This document shows positions 1 through 7,380 of a stretch of DNA of 15,267 nt, piece after piece. Origin of the DNA: JBBRLG01 sp038231495. GTDB lineage: Bacteria > Planctomycetota > Planctomycetia > Gemmatales > Gemmataceae. Each line of letters starts with the position of its first letter. The first letter of the stretch is position 1. The notes beneath the pieces are model-generated. The model saw nothing but the letters and a program-made list of their open reading frames with translations, did not search any database and was not told where the DNA came from. The translations under genes were made by a program, and so were the position numbers. The stretch is from contig JBBRLG010000105.1 in the NCBI GenBank assembly GCA_038231495.1, forward strand, positions 1 to 15,267, given 5' to 3'.

Positions 1-8
1 AGGAGCAA

Positions 9-51
9 GCGCAGAGAAAAGACAATACAAATGCCATTGTCGTCTCTGCGC
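9..51. repeat. Imperfect stem-loop upstream of oleC
   Basis: GCGCAGAGA (9-17) pairs with TCTCTGCGC (43-51), and inside it GACAAT (21-26) pairs with ATTGTC (36-41). The following bases repeat CTCTGCG. It may be the terminator of whatever lies to the left or a dispersed intergenic repeat. There is no T-run, so termination is uncertain. Confidence 0.4.
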
Positions 52-79
52 TCTCTGCGTTCTCCGCGGTGAAGTTTTT

Positions 80-1753
80 ATGGACAACATCGCCTCGCAC
101 GTTCCACGGATGGCCCAGTGCAGCCCCCAAACGCTCGCCATCGTGCAACCCACCGGCAGTCGGCAGCACGGCCAGATACCCTACCGACACTTCACCTTTC
201 GCGAACTCGACCTCGAAACCGACCGGCTCGCCCGCGGTCTGGAACTGGCCGGCGTCCGCCGCGGTATGCGCACCGTCCTCATGGTGCCGCCGAGTTTAGA
301 GTTCTATGCGCTCACTTTCGCACTATTCAAGGCCGGGGCGGTCATCGTCCTCATCGACCCCGGCATGGGCGTCAAGAATTTGGGCGTCTGCCTGAAAGAA
401 GCCGAGCCGGAGGCGTTCATCGGCGTTCCAAAGGCACACCTCGCGCGGATCGTCCTCGGCTGGGCGCGCGGCAGTCTGCGGCTGTTCGTCACGGTCGGCC
501 ACCGCTTCGGCTGGGAGGGCGTCACGCTCGACCAGGTGCGGCGTTCCGCGCGGCTGCAGACGCCTTACGAAATGGCCCAGACGACGGCGGACGACACGGC
601 GGCGATCCTGTTCACCAGCGGCAGCACCGGCGTCGCCAAGGGCGTCGTCGCCACGCACGGCATCTTCGCAAATCAGGTCGAAATGCTGCGCGGCCTCTAC
701 AACATCGAACCCGGCGAGGTCGATTTACCGACGTTCCCGCTCTTCGGGTTGTTTGCGCCCGCACTCGGCACCACGGCCATCATCCCGCAAATGGACCCGA
801 CACGGCCGGCGCACGTCAACCCGGTGCGGATCATTGAGGCGATCCACCATTTCGGCGTGACGAACCTGTTCGGCTCACCGGCGTTGATCCAGCGCGTCGG
901 GCGCTACGGTGCCACGCACAATGTCAAGCTGCCGACGCTGCGGCGCGTGATCTCCGCCGGCGCGCCGGTGCCGGCATCGGCAATCGAGCGCTTCCGCGGC
1001 TTGCTGGCCGACGGCGTGCAGGTCCACACGCCTTACGGGGCGACCGAGGCGTTGCCGGTCAGCTCCATCGGCAGCGACGAGATTCTGGGCGAAACCCGTC
1101 ACCTTACCACGGCCGGCGCGGGCGTCTGCGTGGGTCGTCCGGTGGCCGGGATGACGGTCAAAATCATCCGCACGAGCGACGAGCCGATCCCTGCTTGGAG
1201 CGACAACCTCGAAGTAGCGGCCGGCGACGTGGGCGAGATTACGGTACACGGTCCCGTCGTAACGCAGGCGTATTTCAACCGTCCGCAATCGACGGCGCTG
1301 GCAAAGATCGCCGACGGGCAGGGGGGCGTTTATCATCGCATGGGCGACCTCGGCTACTTCGACGCGGAGGGACGCATCTGGTTCTGTGGACGGAAGGCCC
1401 ACCGGGTTATTACTCCGTCGGGAACGTTCTACACTATCCCCTGCGAGGGCGTGTTCAACGCGCACCCGGCGGTCTACCGCACCGCTCTGGTCGGCGTGGT
1501 TCGCGGCGGTACAACTGAGCCGGTGTTGTGCGTCGAGCGCGAGAAGGGCACGGCTATCACGGAAGACAAACTGCGGGAAGAAATGCTTGCGCTGGGCGCG
1601 GCTCAGCCGCTGACGCGACCGATCCGGACGATCCTGTTCCACCCGTCATTCCCGGTGGACATCCGGCACAACGCGAAGATTTTCCGCGAGAAACTGGCGT
1701 TGTGGGCAGCGACAAGAAAAACAACACGAATGGGTTTTGCTGCTTTTAGGTAG
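80..1753 (+). CDS. oleC: OleC-type AMP-forming ligase (olefin beta-lactone synthetase)
   Basis: A 557-residue member of the ANL (acyl-CoA synthetase/adenylating) superfamily. In the Ole pathway OleC activates the 2-alkyl-3-hydroxyalkanoate made by OleA and OleD with ATP and closes it to a beta-lactone, which OleB decarboxylates to a long-chain alkene. Visible motifs: the P-loop LFTSGSTGVAKG (177-188), YGATEALP (319-326), YHRMGDLGYFD (418-428), GRIWFCGRKAHRV (431-443) and the C-terminal catalytic lysine K533 in NAKIFREKL. Full length for the family. The phrases MGDLGYFDAEGRIWFCGRK and DIRHNAKIFREKLALWA are OleC-like rather than generic acyl-CoA ligase. An OleD-type gene on the same strand lies 4.6 kb downstream, which supports the call. 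The ATG at 80 is preceded only by a weak GGTGAAG. The last 14 or so residues (ATRKTTRMGFAAFR) look unlike a conserved end. A general fatty-acyl-AMP/CoA ligase is the alternative. Confidence 0.85.
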   Translation: MDNIASHVPRMAQCSPQTLAIVQPTGSRQHGQIPYRHFTFRELDLETDRLARGLELAGVRRGMRTVLMVPPSLEFYALTFALFKAGAVIVLIDPGMGVKNLGVCLKEAEPEAFIGVPKAHLARIVLGWARGSLRLFVTVGHRFGWEGVTLDQVRRSARLQTPYEMAQTTADDTAAILFTSGSTGVAKGVVATHGIFANQVEMLRGLYNIEPGEVDLPTFPLFGLFAPALGTTAIIPQMDPTRPAHVNPVRIIEAIHHFGVTNLFGSPALIQRVGRYGATHNVKLPTLRRVISAGAPVPASAIERFRGLLADGVQVHTPYGATEALPVSSIGSDEILGETRHLTTAGAGVCVGRPVAGMTVKIIRTSDEPIPAWSDNLEVAAGDVGEITVHGPVVTQAYFNRPQSTALAKIADGQGGVYHRMGDLGYFDAEGRIWFCGRKAHRVITPSGTFYTIPCEGVFNAHPAVYRTALVGVVRGGTTEPVLCVEREKGTAITEDKLREEMLALGAAQPLTRPIRTILFHPSFPVDIRHNAKIFREKLALWAATRKTTRMGFAAFR

Positions 1754-1804
1754 ACGGCGCTGTGGCTCGCGGTCACCCCAAAGGCTCCTGGCAGGCAATA
1801 GCAG

Positions 1805-1833
1805 TAGACAAAGTCGCTGTGACACACTAAAAT
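1805..1833 (+). promoter_or_regulatory. Sigma70-like promoter for the rloAB pair
   Basis: TAGACA (1805-1810), a 17-base spacer, then TAAAAT (1828-1833); each hexamer matches the consensus at 5 of 6 bases. It lies in the 137-base gap between oleC and the ATPase gene and would start transcription near 1840. The pair therefore probably does not depend on oleC transcription. Confidence 0.6.
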
Positions 1834-1839
1834 CCAAGT

Positions 1840-1856
1840 GCGCAGGAAACCTGCGC
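1840..1856 (+). promoter_or_regulatory. Hairpin at the predicted 5' end of rloAB mRNA
   Basis: GCGCAGG (1840-1846) and CCTGCGC (1850-1856) are perfect inverted repeats around AAA. Relative to the promoter at 1805-1833 the hairpin begins at about +1. It could be a 5' stabilising stem-loop or a repressor site. No T-run follows. Confidence 0.45.
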
Positions 1857-1890
1857 GAGACCACGCTTTGGCCCGTCATCGGAGTTAGCT

Positions 1891-3204
1891 ATGCTGGTGC
1901 GGCTGTTCGGAAGCAACTTTCGTTCGCTCAAGAGCAAATTCGAGCTGTCCATGGTCGCGGCCGACTTGAGGCGGAAGGTGGACCGTGACCGAGGCGTAAT
2001 CGAAGTCCCGATCACCGGCTTGACCGAGCCGCTTCGGTTATTGCGTGTCGTAGCCATCTATGGCCCAAATGCGTCGGGCAAGTCGACGGTACTCACCGCT
2101 GGTGAAGCGCTGCGTTGGCTCGGGACGGATTCAAGCGCCCAATCTAAGCCAGACGCTAACATCCGCGCTTATGAGCCTTTCTTGCTCGATGAGGACTTGA
2201 GGTCCGCGCCAATCGAACTCGGCTGCGATGTTGTTTACAAAAAGTCATTATTAAGATATGAGATAAAATTCGATGCAAAAGCTATCCTGCGTGAAACACT
2301 CTCAATCCTAGATGAGAAAGGCGAAATCAAACTCATCGACCGCCAGCCGTCGGGTAAAGTCGAGGGAGACTTGGTTACCCGTAGCGACGCCAATCGACTC
2401 TACGTTAGGGAGATGCAGCCGAATGTCGCCGTGCTGTCAAAGCTGGCGCAGCACGGACCCCACAAGGGCAATGAATCTGTGCAGCCTTACTACAGGGCTA
2501 TCCGAAACGCTACACGGCACGAAGACTATTCCAATGCCTTGATGATGCAGATCAGGCTCGGAGGCTCCACGGACGAAAGATTCGCTGATGACTCCGAGTA
2601 TCGCGAGTGGATCATGCATCACCTCATACGGACGGCAGATGTAGGAATCTGTGACGTAAGTACTCGCCGTGAAAGCTTTAGGATTCCCGATGGAATCAGG
2701 GAGCAAATCGAGAAAACTAGCAATGGGTTCAAGCTTCCTGATACAAGAGTTGTAGTCTCCTTTGTGCATGAGGGAAGTGCAAGTCAGCCTATCGATTTCT
2801 CAGACGAATCCTCCGGTACTAGAAAGCTCTTTAACATCGCCGGTGACTGGTGGACGCTGGCCAATGAACCCATCACCCTTCTCGCGGATGAACTGAGTGC
2901 AGGCCTCCACCCCCGATTGCTCGATCGCCTAATCCGGGCCGTGAACGACGCCCCTAAAGACCGCGCTCGATCACAACTCATCTTCACTACGCACGATACT
3001 GGGCTCCTTGAAAGCCAAGATGGCCAGCCACCGGCGCTTCGGCGAGATCAAGTGTACTTTACGAAGAAGGACGCGAAGGGAGCGTCTGAGCTATATTCCC
3101 TGGCGGAGTTCAAAGAAGAAGCACGACCCGTCCACAACATCCGCAAGCGCTACCTTTCCGGCCTCTACGGAGCAATCCCATCGGTGGAGAAGCTCTCGCT
3201 ATGA
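1891..3204 (+). CDS. RloA-like AAA/ABC-type ATPase of a two-gene defence-like pair
   Basis: A 437-residue AAA_15/AAA_21-type (SMC/ABC-fold) ATPase. Walker A is GPNASGKS (58-65). A signature-like SDESSGTRK lies at about 304-312. Walker B is ITLLADE (328-334, D333 and E334) followed by the D-loop-like LSAGLHP, and the switch histidine is H368 in IFTTHDT. The nucleotide-binding halves are separated by about 230 residues, as in RloA/AbiLi-type proteins. No membrane segment or signal peptide. GGAG at 1881-1884 precedes the ATG at 1891 with good spacing. Its stop overlaps the next start (ATGA), so the two are translationally coupled. Partner identity (RloB) is the main reason to call it RloA-like; alone it would only be an ATP-binding protein of the AAA_15 group. 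Codons are visibly more A/T-rich than in the neighbours, notably around 2220-2310 and 2620-2780, which suggests transfer. Role inferred: sensor or scaffold ATPase that controls the Toprim partner. Confidence 0.85.
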   Translation: MLVRLFGSNFRSLKSKFELSMVAADLRRKVDRDRGVIEVPITGLTEPLRLLRVVAIYGPNASGKSTVLTAGEALRWLGTDSSAQSKPDANIRAYEPFLLDEDLRSAPIELGCDVVYKKSLLRYEIKFDAKAILRETLSILDEKGEIKLIDRQPSGKVEGDLVTRSDANRLYVREMQPNVAVLSKLAQHGPHKGNESVQPYYRAIRNATRHEDYSNALMMQIRLGGSTDERFADDSEYREWIMHHLIRTADVGICDVSTRRESFRIPDGIREQIEKTSNGFKLPDTRVVVSFVHEGSASQPIDFSDESSGTRKLFNIAGDWWTLANEPITLLADELSAGLHPRLLDRLIRAVNDAPKDRARSQLIFTTHDTGLLESQDGQPPALRRDQVYFTKKDAKGASELYSLAEFKEEARPVHNIRKRYLSGLYGAIPSVEKLSL

Positions 3205-3872
3205 GCAAGGGCAAAAAGCTAAAGAGACCGCTGTCGAAGGCGACGGTGGCGCTGCTCGAACAACTTCAGCGGCGCCGCGGCCTCCGGGATTTGCCAAAGC
3301 GTTTCTTGATCGTTTGTGAGGACGACAAGTCAGCACCGAACTACTTCGAGGCCCTGAAGAAACACTTCAGCCTTTCCGCAGCCTCAATCCAGGTGGCCGG
3401 CAGCGGCGGTAATTCGCAGCCCATTCAAGTCGTGGCGCGAGCGGTCGAACTGAAGGAAAGAGCGGCCGACCCGGACAGTGGCACCGAGCCCTTCGATCAG
3501 GTGTGGTGTGTGATTGATGGGGACTATGGCGAAAAGATCAACAACGCGCGAGCCAAGGCGAAAGCGAACGCAGTCGAACTGGCTATCTCGACAAAGTGTT
3601 TTGAATACTGGGTGTTACTCCACTTCGAGGAGAATGACACTTCAACGTTAGACTGCGACGCCCTTGTCCATTCCTTGAGGAAAAAACACCTTCCCCAATA
3701 CGAGAAGGGCACGTGTGACTTTCGCGAGATCGTTAAGCGTGTACGTGATGCCAGCAAACGAGCCGAGAAACGTCGGAAGCCCGGCATTGCTCGACGCGAC
3801 CGTCCCGAAGACCAAAACCCGTGCAGCGAGGTCTACAGGCTTGTTAACGCGATACTGGACGCAAGCCCATGA
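3201..3872 (+). CDS. RloB-like Toprim-fold protein (probable effector nuclease)
   Basis: A 223-residue RloB-family protein. The N-terminal Toprim-like motif is LIVCEDDKSAPNYFEA (36-51), with E40 as the candidate metal-binding glutamate. A DxD follows in VIDGDYG (D106, D108). The family signature CFEYWVLLHFE (133-143) comes next, and NPCSEVYRLV (207-216) sits near the C-terminus. Length is normal for the family. The ATG overlaps the ATPase stop by 4 bases. RloB-like proteins pair with RloA-type ATPases in AbiL abortive-infection modules and resemble the Toprim component of PARIS/OLD-type systems; in those the Toprim protein is the toxic effector released when the ATPase senses a phage trigger. 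That activity is inference for this copy. The strongly basic stretch at about 179-200 may bind nucleic acid. Confidence 0.85.
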   Translation: MSKGKKLKRPLSKATVALLEQLQRRRGLRDLPKRFLIVCEDDKSAPNYFEALKKHFSLSAASIQVAGSGGNSQPIQVVARAVELKERAADPDSGTEPFDQVWCVIDGDYGEKINNARAKAKANAVELAISTKCFEYWVLLHFEENDTSTLDCDALVHSLRKKHLPQYEKGTCDFREIVKRVRDASKRAEKRRKPGIARRDRPEDQNPCSEVYRLVNAILDASP

Positions 3873-3930
3873 AGAAGATCGCAATGCGGGACCAGCAATG
3901 AGGCTTGTTCGGTTTTGGTCCTTTTCGCCC

Positions 3931-3957
3931 CAGAATCTCGAATTCCATGTGATTCTG
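3931..3957 (+). terminator. Possible terminator hairpin after rloB
   Basis: CAGAATC (3931-3937) and GATTCTG (3951-3957) form a perfect 7-bp stem with a 13-base loop, 58 bases after the rloB stop. No clear T-run follows, so it may simply be part of the repeat at 3939-3978. Confidence 0.35.
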
Positions 3958-3978
3958 GCGAATTCCGTGTAATCTCGG
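3939..3978. repeat. Tandem 20-bp repeat between rloB and the kinase
   Basis: Two adjacent 20-bp units, both starting CGAATTCC and ending GG, match at 15 of 20 positions. A partial unit (AGAATCTCG) precedes them. GCGAATTCC (3958-3966) is repeated in inverted orientation as GGAATTCGC at 4083-4091. The rest of the gap 3873-4141 holds no gene. The repeats could be the decayed end of a mobile element bordering the rloAB island. Confidence 0.5.
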
Positions 3979-4060
3979 CAAAAAGGAGCGAAACCGTCTG
4001 GGCGGTGTCCCAGGGGTCGCGGAAACTAACTTTCCTAGGGCACTCGCGCACAAGGAGTTA

Positions 4061-4110
4061 GGGAAAAACAGTTCGTTTCCGTGGAATTCGCTCCGAAGGG
4101 AGACGAACTG
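4061..4110 (-). terminator. Rho-independent terminator of the PAS kinase
   Basis: Reading the minus strand, CAGTTCGT (4110-4103) pairs with ACGAACTG (4076-4069) and is followed at once by TTTTTCCC (4068-4061). The loop holds a smaller CTCC/GGAG hairpin. It lies 31 bases beyond the kinase stop codon. Confidence 0.6.
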
Positions 4111-4141
4111 CGCGCGGCAAACGATCACCGGGCTAGGGCCG

Positions 4142-6247
4142 CTATAGGGAGTCGCGGTCACGCCCCTGGAGTTGCTGCCGGCAACTCGCCAACTCCTCTG
4201 CCGTCTGCCGGAGCAACTCCTCGGTACGCTTACGCTCCGTGACGTCTTCGGACGATCCAGCCATGCGGTACGCCCGGCCATCGGCGCGCCGAAGGGCCAC
4301 TCCTCGATTGCGAACCCACAGGTAGGAACCGTCCTTGTGCAGGACGCGATACTCCATTTCGGGATGATCCGTCAGGCCCGCAACATGACCCTGAAGTTCG
4401 GCTCGCCAACGCGGTTGGTCGTCGGGATGCACGCGTTTTTCCGTTTCCCCCGGTCGGTTGGGGAATTCCTGTTCGTCGTAGCCGAGCATGTTTCTCAGGC
4501 GCGGCGAGTACCAGACTTCATCGGTCTCCACGTCCCAATACCACAGGCCGTCCTGCGATCCCAGGACGGCCAACTCAAAGCGCTCTCGGCTCTTGCGCAG
4601 CTCCTCCTCGGCGGTCTTTCGCTCGGTAATGTCCTCATGGGAGCCGGCTTTGCGGTAAATCTGGCCGATCGCGTCGCGCAGGACGAACGCCCGGCTGCGG
4701 ATCCAGCGGTACGAGCCGTCCTTGTGGCGCATCCGGAACTCCAACCAGGACAGGGACTCGCGGCCCTCGGATTCGGCGCGTAGCTCGCTCCGGACGCGGT
4801 CGAGGTCTTCGGGATGAAGCCGATTCGTCCACTCCTCACTCCGGTTGGGGAATTCGTGGTCCTCATAACCGAGCATCGCCTTGTAGCGGGGGGAGTAATA
4901 GATCTCATCGGTGGTCAGGTCCCAGTCCCACAGGCCGTCCTGCGACCCCTGCACCGCCAACTCGAACCGCTCCTGGCTCTTGCGCCGCTCGCGCTCCTGC
5001 CAGCCTTGGACCTCCTGGGCCACAGCATTCGCGGCTGTGTGCCGGGCAACCGGTTCCTTGGCCAGCGCCCGCAGACAGACGGCCTCCAGCGCCGGCGGCA
5101 CGTCGGGGCAAAGCTGGCGGGGCGGCACCGGCGCTTCATCGCGCACCTTGCGCAGTACCTCGTGCAGGTCAGACCCGGTGAATGGGGGCCGACCCGTTAG
5201 GATTTCGTAAAGGATCGCCCCCAAGCCGTAGATGTCGGTACGGCGGTCGATCAGGTCCAAGCGTCCCGCCGCCTGCTCCGGGGCCATGTACGCCGGCGTG
5301 CCCAGCGTCTGCCCTTGGACCGTGTGGCCGCTTCCTTGAGCCGCCGCGTCGTCGAGGACCAGCGAGGGCGCGTGCGTTTCCCCCTCCGGCCGATCCACCA
5401 GCTTGGCCAGTCCCCAGTCGAGCACGACGACCTCGCCGAAATCGCCGAGGATCACGTTCTGGCCCTTGAGGTCGCGGTGGATGACGCCGCGCGAGTGCGC
5501 GTAGGCCACGGTGTTGCAGACCGTGACAAAAGCATTGAGCAGCGCCGGCAGCTCGAGCGCGTCGGCTTGTCCGGACAACAGCTTCTTGTGGTAGTCGTGG
5601 GCCGCCTCGCTCAGAGTGCGTCCCTTGACGAAGCGCATCGTGTAGAAGGGCTGTGGGTTTTCCGGCCCCCGCACCAACTCGTAGACGGGGATGATCCCCG
5701 GATGCTCCAGCTGGCCGGTTATTTTGGCCTCCTGAAGAAAGCGTGCCGCGAGTTCGGCATGGCCAGCCTGCTCCGGCCGCAGCTCCTTGAGCGCCACGTC
5801 ACGGCCGAGATCGCCGTCGTGGGCCAGCCAAACGCGGCCGATGCCGCCGGTCGCGTGCAAGCGGAGTCGGACGTAGCGCTCGTGCGATCCGGGTACATAG
5901 GCCACCGTCGCCACCTGCTGCCCGGCCTCCTCCGAGCCTGGCAACTGGGCGAGCGAGCGCTGAATGTCGTCGTCCTTCAGCGCCGCCAGGGAGCGTTTGA
6001 CGGCGTCGGGGATGGCCGCAAGGCTGGCCGCGGCGTTGCCGCCGTGTTTTTGCAGCTTGCGACCGAGCAGGTAGTCCACATGCGCGCGGTCGGCCGGCAC
6101 AATCCAGCCGCGTTCGACGAGCAGGTCGGCCAGGGGCAGGTCTTTGCGGCTGGTCCACAACAGGCAGGCGTCGATGAACTGCCGGGTGTCGATCAAATCG
6201 GCTTGCAGGGCGAGCACACCGAACAGCAGGTTACGGTCGGTGTCCAT
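4142..6247 (-). CDS. Cytosolic Ser/Thr protein kinase with two PAS/PAC domains
   Basis: 701 residues from the ATG at 6247, chosen because MDTDRNLLFGVLALQADLI is the N-terminus typical of Gemmata-type kinases and GAGGA precedes it. The frame runs on upstream to 6418 but that stretch looks non-coding and overlaps oleD. N-terminal helical region about 1-115, kinase domain about 124-415: K154 in VALK, E173, HRD 257-259 with K261 and N264, DWG 277-279 in place of DFG, and APE 322-324. Two PAS/PAC domains follow at about 428-545 and 557-674; they repeat each other closely (ERFELAV-GSQDGLW, MLGY, EFPNR, HKDGSY, DITERK/DVTERK). A short coiled coil ends the protein. No membrane segment, so it should act in the cytosol, with the PAS pair as ligand or redox sensor. 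No histidine kinase or receiver domain follows, unlike many multi-PAS proteins. Divergent from oleD (91-base gap), convergent with rloB. Partner substrate unknown. Confidence 0.9.
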   Translation of the reverse strand: MDTDRNLLFGVLALQADLIDTRQFIDACLLWTSRKDLPLADLLVERGWIVPADRAHVDYLLGRKLQKHGGNAAASLAAIPDAVKRSLAALKDDDIQRSLAQLPGSEEAGQQVATVAYVPGSHERYVRLRLHATGGIGRVWLAHDGDLGRDVALKELRPEQAGHAELAARFLQEAKITGQLEHPGIIPVYELVRGPENPQPFYTMRFVKGRTLSEAAHDYHKKLLSGQADALELPALLNAFVTVCNTVAYAHSRGVIHRDLKGQNVILGDFGEVVVLDWGLAKLVDRPEGETHAPSLVLDDAAAQGSGHTVQGQTLGTPAYMAPEQAAGRLDLIDRRTDIYGLGAILYEILTGRPPFTGSDLHEVLRKVRDEAPVPPRQLCPDVPPALEAVCLRALAKEPVARHTAANAVAQEVQGWQERERRKSQERFELAVQGSQDGLWDWDLTTDEIYYSPRYKAMLGYEDHEFPNRSEEWTNRLHPEDLDRVRSELRAESEGRESLSWLEFRMRHKDGSYRWIRSRAFVLRDAIGQIYRKAGSHEDITERKTAEEELRKSRERFELAVLGSQDGLWYWDVETDEVWYSPRLRNMLGYDEQEFPNRPGETEKRVHPDDQPRWRAELQGHVAGLTDHPEMEYRVLHKDGSYLWVRNRGVALRRADGRAYRMAGSSEDVTERKRTEELLRQTAEELASCRQQLQGRDRDSL

Positions 6248-6338
6248 GGGGTCCTCAATGAGGGGCGGGCGGCAACTCGACGGAAACCGGAATATAGCAG
6301 AAGTAGCACCGTTTGTTGATTGTCGAGGTATCGAAAAG

Positions 6339-7325
6339 ATGAATGCGTTGGTCACGGGTGGTGGCGGGTTTCTCGGCGGCGCGATCGTGCGCCGGCTGGC
6401 GGCGCGCGGCGACCGCATCCACAGCCTGGCGCGCGGGCACTACCCGGAACTCGATGCGCTCGGCGCGACGCAGCACCGCGGCGACGTGGCCGACTTGGAT
6501 GCCGTGGTCGCGGCCGCGGCCGGGTGCGATGTGGTGTTTCACGTCGCGGCCAAGGCCGGCGTGTGGGGCCGCTTCGACGACTATTACCGGGCCAACGTCG
6601 TGGGCACGCGCAACGTACTGGCCGCGTGTCAACGGCACGGCATACCCCGTCTCGTTTACACCAGTTCGCCGAGCGTCGTCTTCAACGGCCGCGACATGGA
6701 GGGCGTCAACGAGTCGGTGCCGTATCCCGACCATTTCGAGGCGTATTATCCGCAAACCAAGGCCGAGGCGGAAAAACTCGTGCTGGCGGCGAACAGTCCG
6801 CAGCTGGCGACGGTGGCACTGCGGCCGCACTTGATTTGGGGGCCGGGCGACAACCACCTGATCCCGCGCATCGTCGCGCGCGGCCTGGCGGGCCGGTTGC
6901 GGCGCATCGGCTCGGCAGCGAAGAAGATCGACACCATCTACATCGACAACGCGGCCGACGCGCACTTGCTGGCCGCGGACCGTTTACAGGCTGGGGCGGC
7001 CTGCGCGGGCAAGGCGTATTTCGTGTCGCAGGGCGAGCCGGTGCCGACGTGGGAGTTCGTCAACCGCATCTTGCAGGCGGCCGGCGTCGCGCCGGTGACG
7101 CGCGGCGTGCCGGTGTGGGCAGCCTACGCGGCGGGCTGGGCGTTGGAAATGGGATATGGATTGTTCCGGGTCCAGGGCGAACCGCCGATGACGCGGTTCC
7201 TGGCACGCGAGCTGGCCACGGCTCACTGGTTCGACATCAGCGCGGCCCGGCGCGATTTGGGGTACGAGCCGAGGGTGTCCATTGACGAAGGTTTAAGGCG
7301 GGTAGCGAAGTGGTTGACCCCCTGA
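6339..7325 (+). CDS. oleD: OleD-type NAD(P)H-dependent reductase (2-alkyl-3-oxoalkanoate reductase)
   Basis: A 328-residue extended short-chain dehydrogenase of the 3-beta-HSD/sterol decarboxylase type. OleD reduces the 2-alkyl-3-ketoalkanoate made by OleA to the 2-alkyl-3-hydroxyalkanoate used by OleC. Rossmann glycine motif TGGGGFLGG (6-14), active-site serine in YTSSPSVV (107-114) and the catalytic pair Y137-xxx-K141 in YYPQTKAEAEK. LRPHLIWGPGD and YIDNAADAHL match this SDR subgroup. The start at 6339 is chosen because it sits 2 residues before the Rossmann strand and has GAGG at 6325-6328; the open frame continues upstream to 6144 but lies antisense to the kinase start. It is on the same strand as oleC but separated from it by rloAB and the kinase, so it needs its own promoter in the 91-base gap; none is convincing. 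Alternative: another 3-beta-HSD-like reductase such as an NSDHL homologue. Confidence 0.82.
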   Translation: MNALVTGGGGFLGGAIVRRLAARGDRIHSLARGHYPELDALGATQHRGDVADLDAVVAAAAGCDVVFHVAAKAGVWGRFDDYYRANVVGTRNVLAACQRHGIPRLVYTSSPSVVFNGRDMEGVNESVPYPDHFEAYYPQTKAEAEKLVLAANSPQLATVALRPHLIWGPGDNHLIPRIVARGLAGRLRRIGSAAKKIDTIYIDNAADAHLLAADRLQAGAACAGKAYFVSQGEPVPTWEFVNRILQAAGVAPVTRGVPVWAAYAAGWALEMGYGLFRVQGEPPMTRFLARELATAHWFDISAARRDLGYEPRVSIDEGLRRVAKWLTP

Positions 7326-7326
7326 A

Positions 7327-7374
7327 TTGCCGCTTGCGGCTGAGCGCTCATTTGCGCTCAGCCGCAAGCGGCAA
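7327..7374. terminator. Perfect 21-bp hairpin between convergent genes
   Basis: Arms 7327-7347 and 7354-7374 are perfectly complementary across 21 bp around a 6-base loop (TCATTT). It fills the 55-base space between the oleD stop and the end of the redoxin gene, so it can serve both strands. It lacks a T-run. The arm core GCCGCTTGCGGCT recurs at 14969-14981, which suggests a dispersed palindromic repeat recruited as a terminator. Confidence 0.6.
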
Positions 7375-7380
7375 ACCCCG

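Noticed and set aside
3844..4281. Minus-strand frame extending past the kinase 3' end as a separate gene
   Set aside because: It overlaps the kinase end, crosses the repeats and the terminator, and has no domain or ribosome binding site.
5315..6319. 334-codon plus-strand frame across the kinase gene
   Set aside because: Antisense to conserved kinase motifs; composition is that of a mirrored reading frame and there is no recognisable domain.
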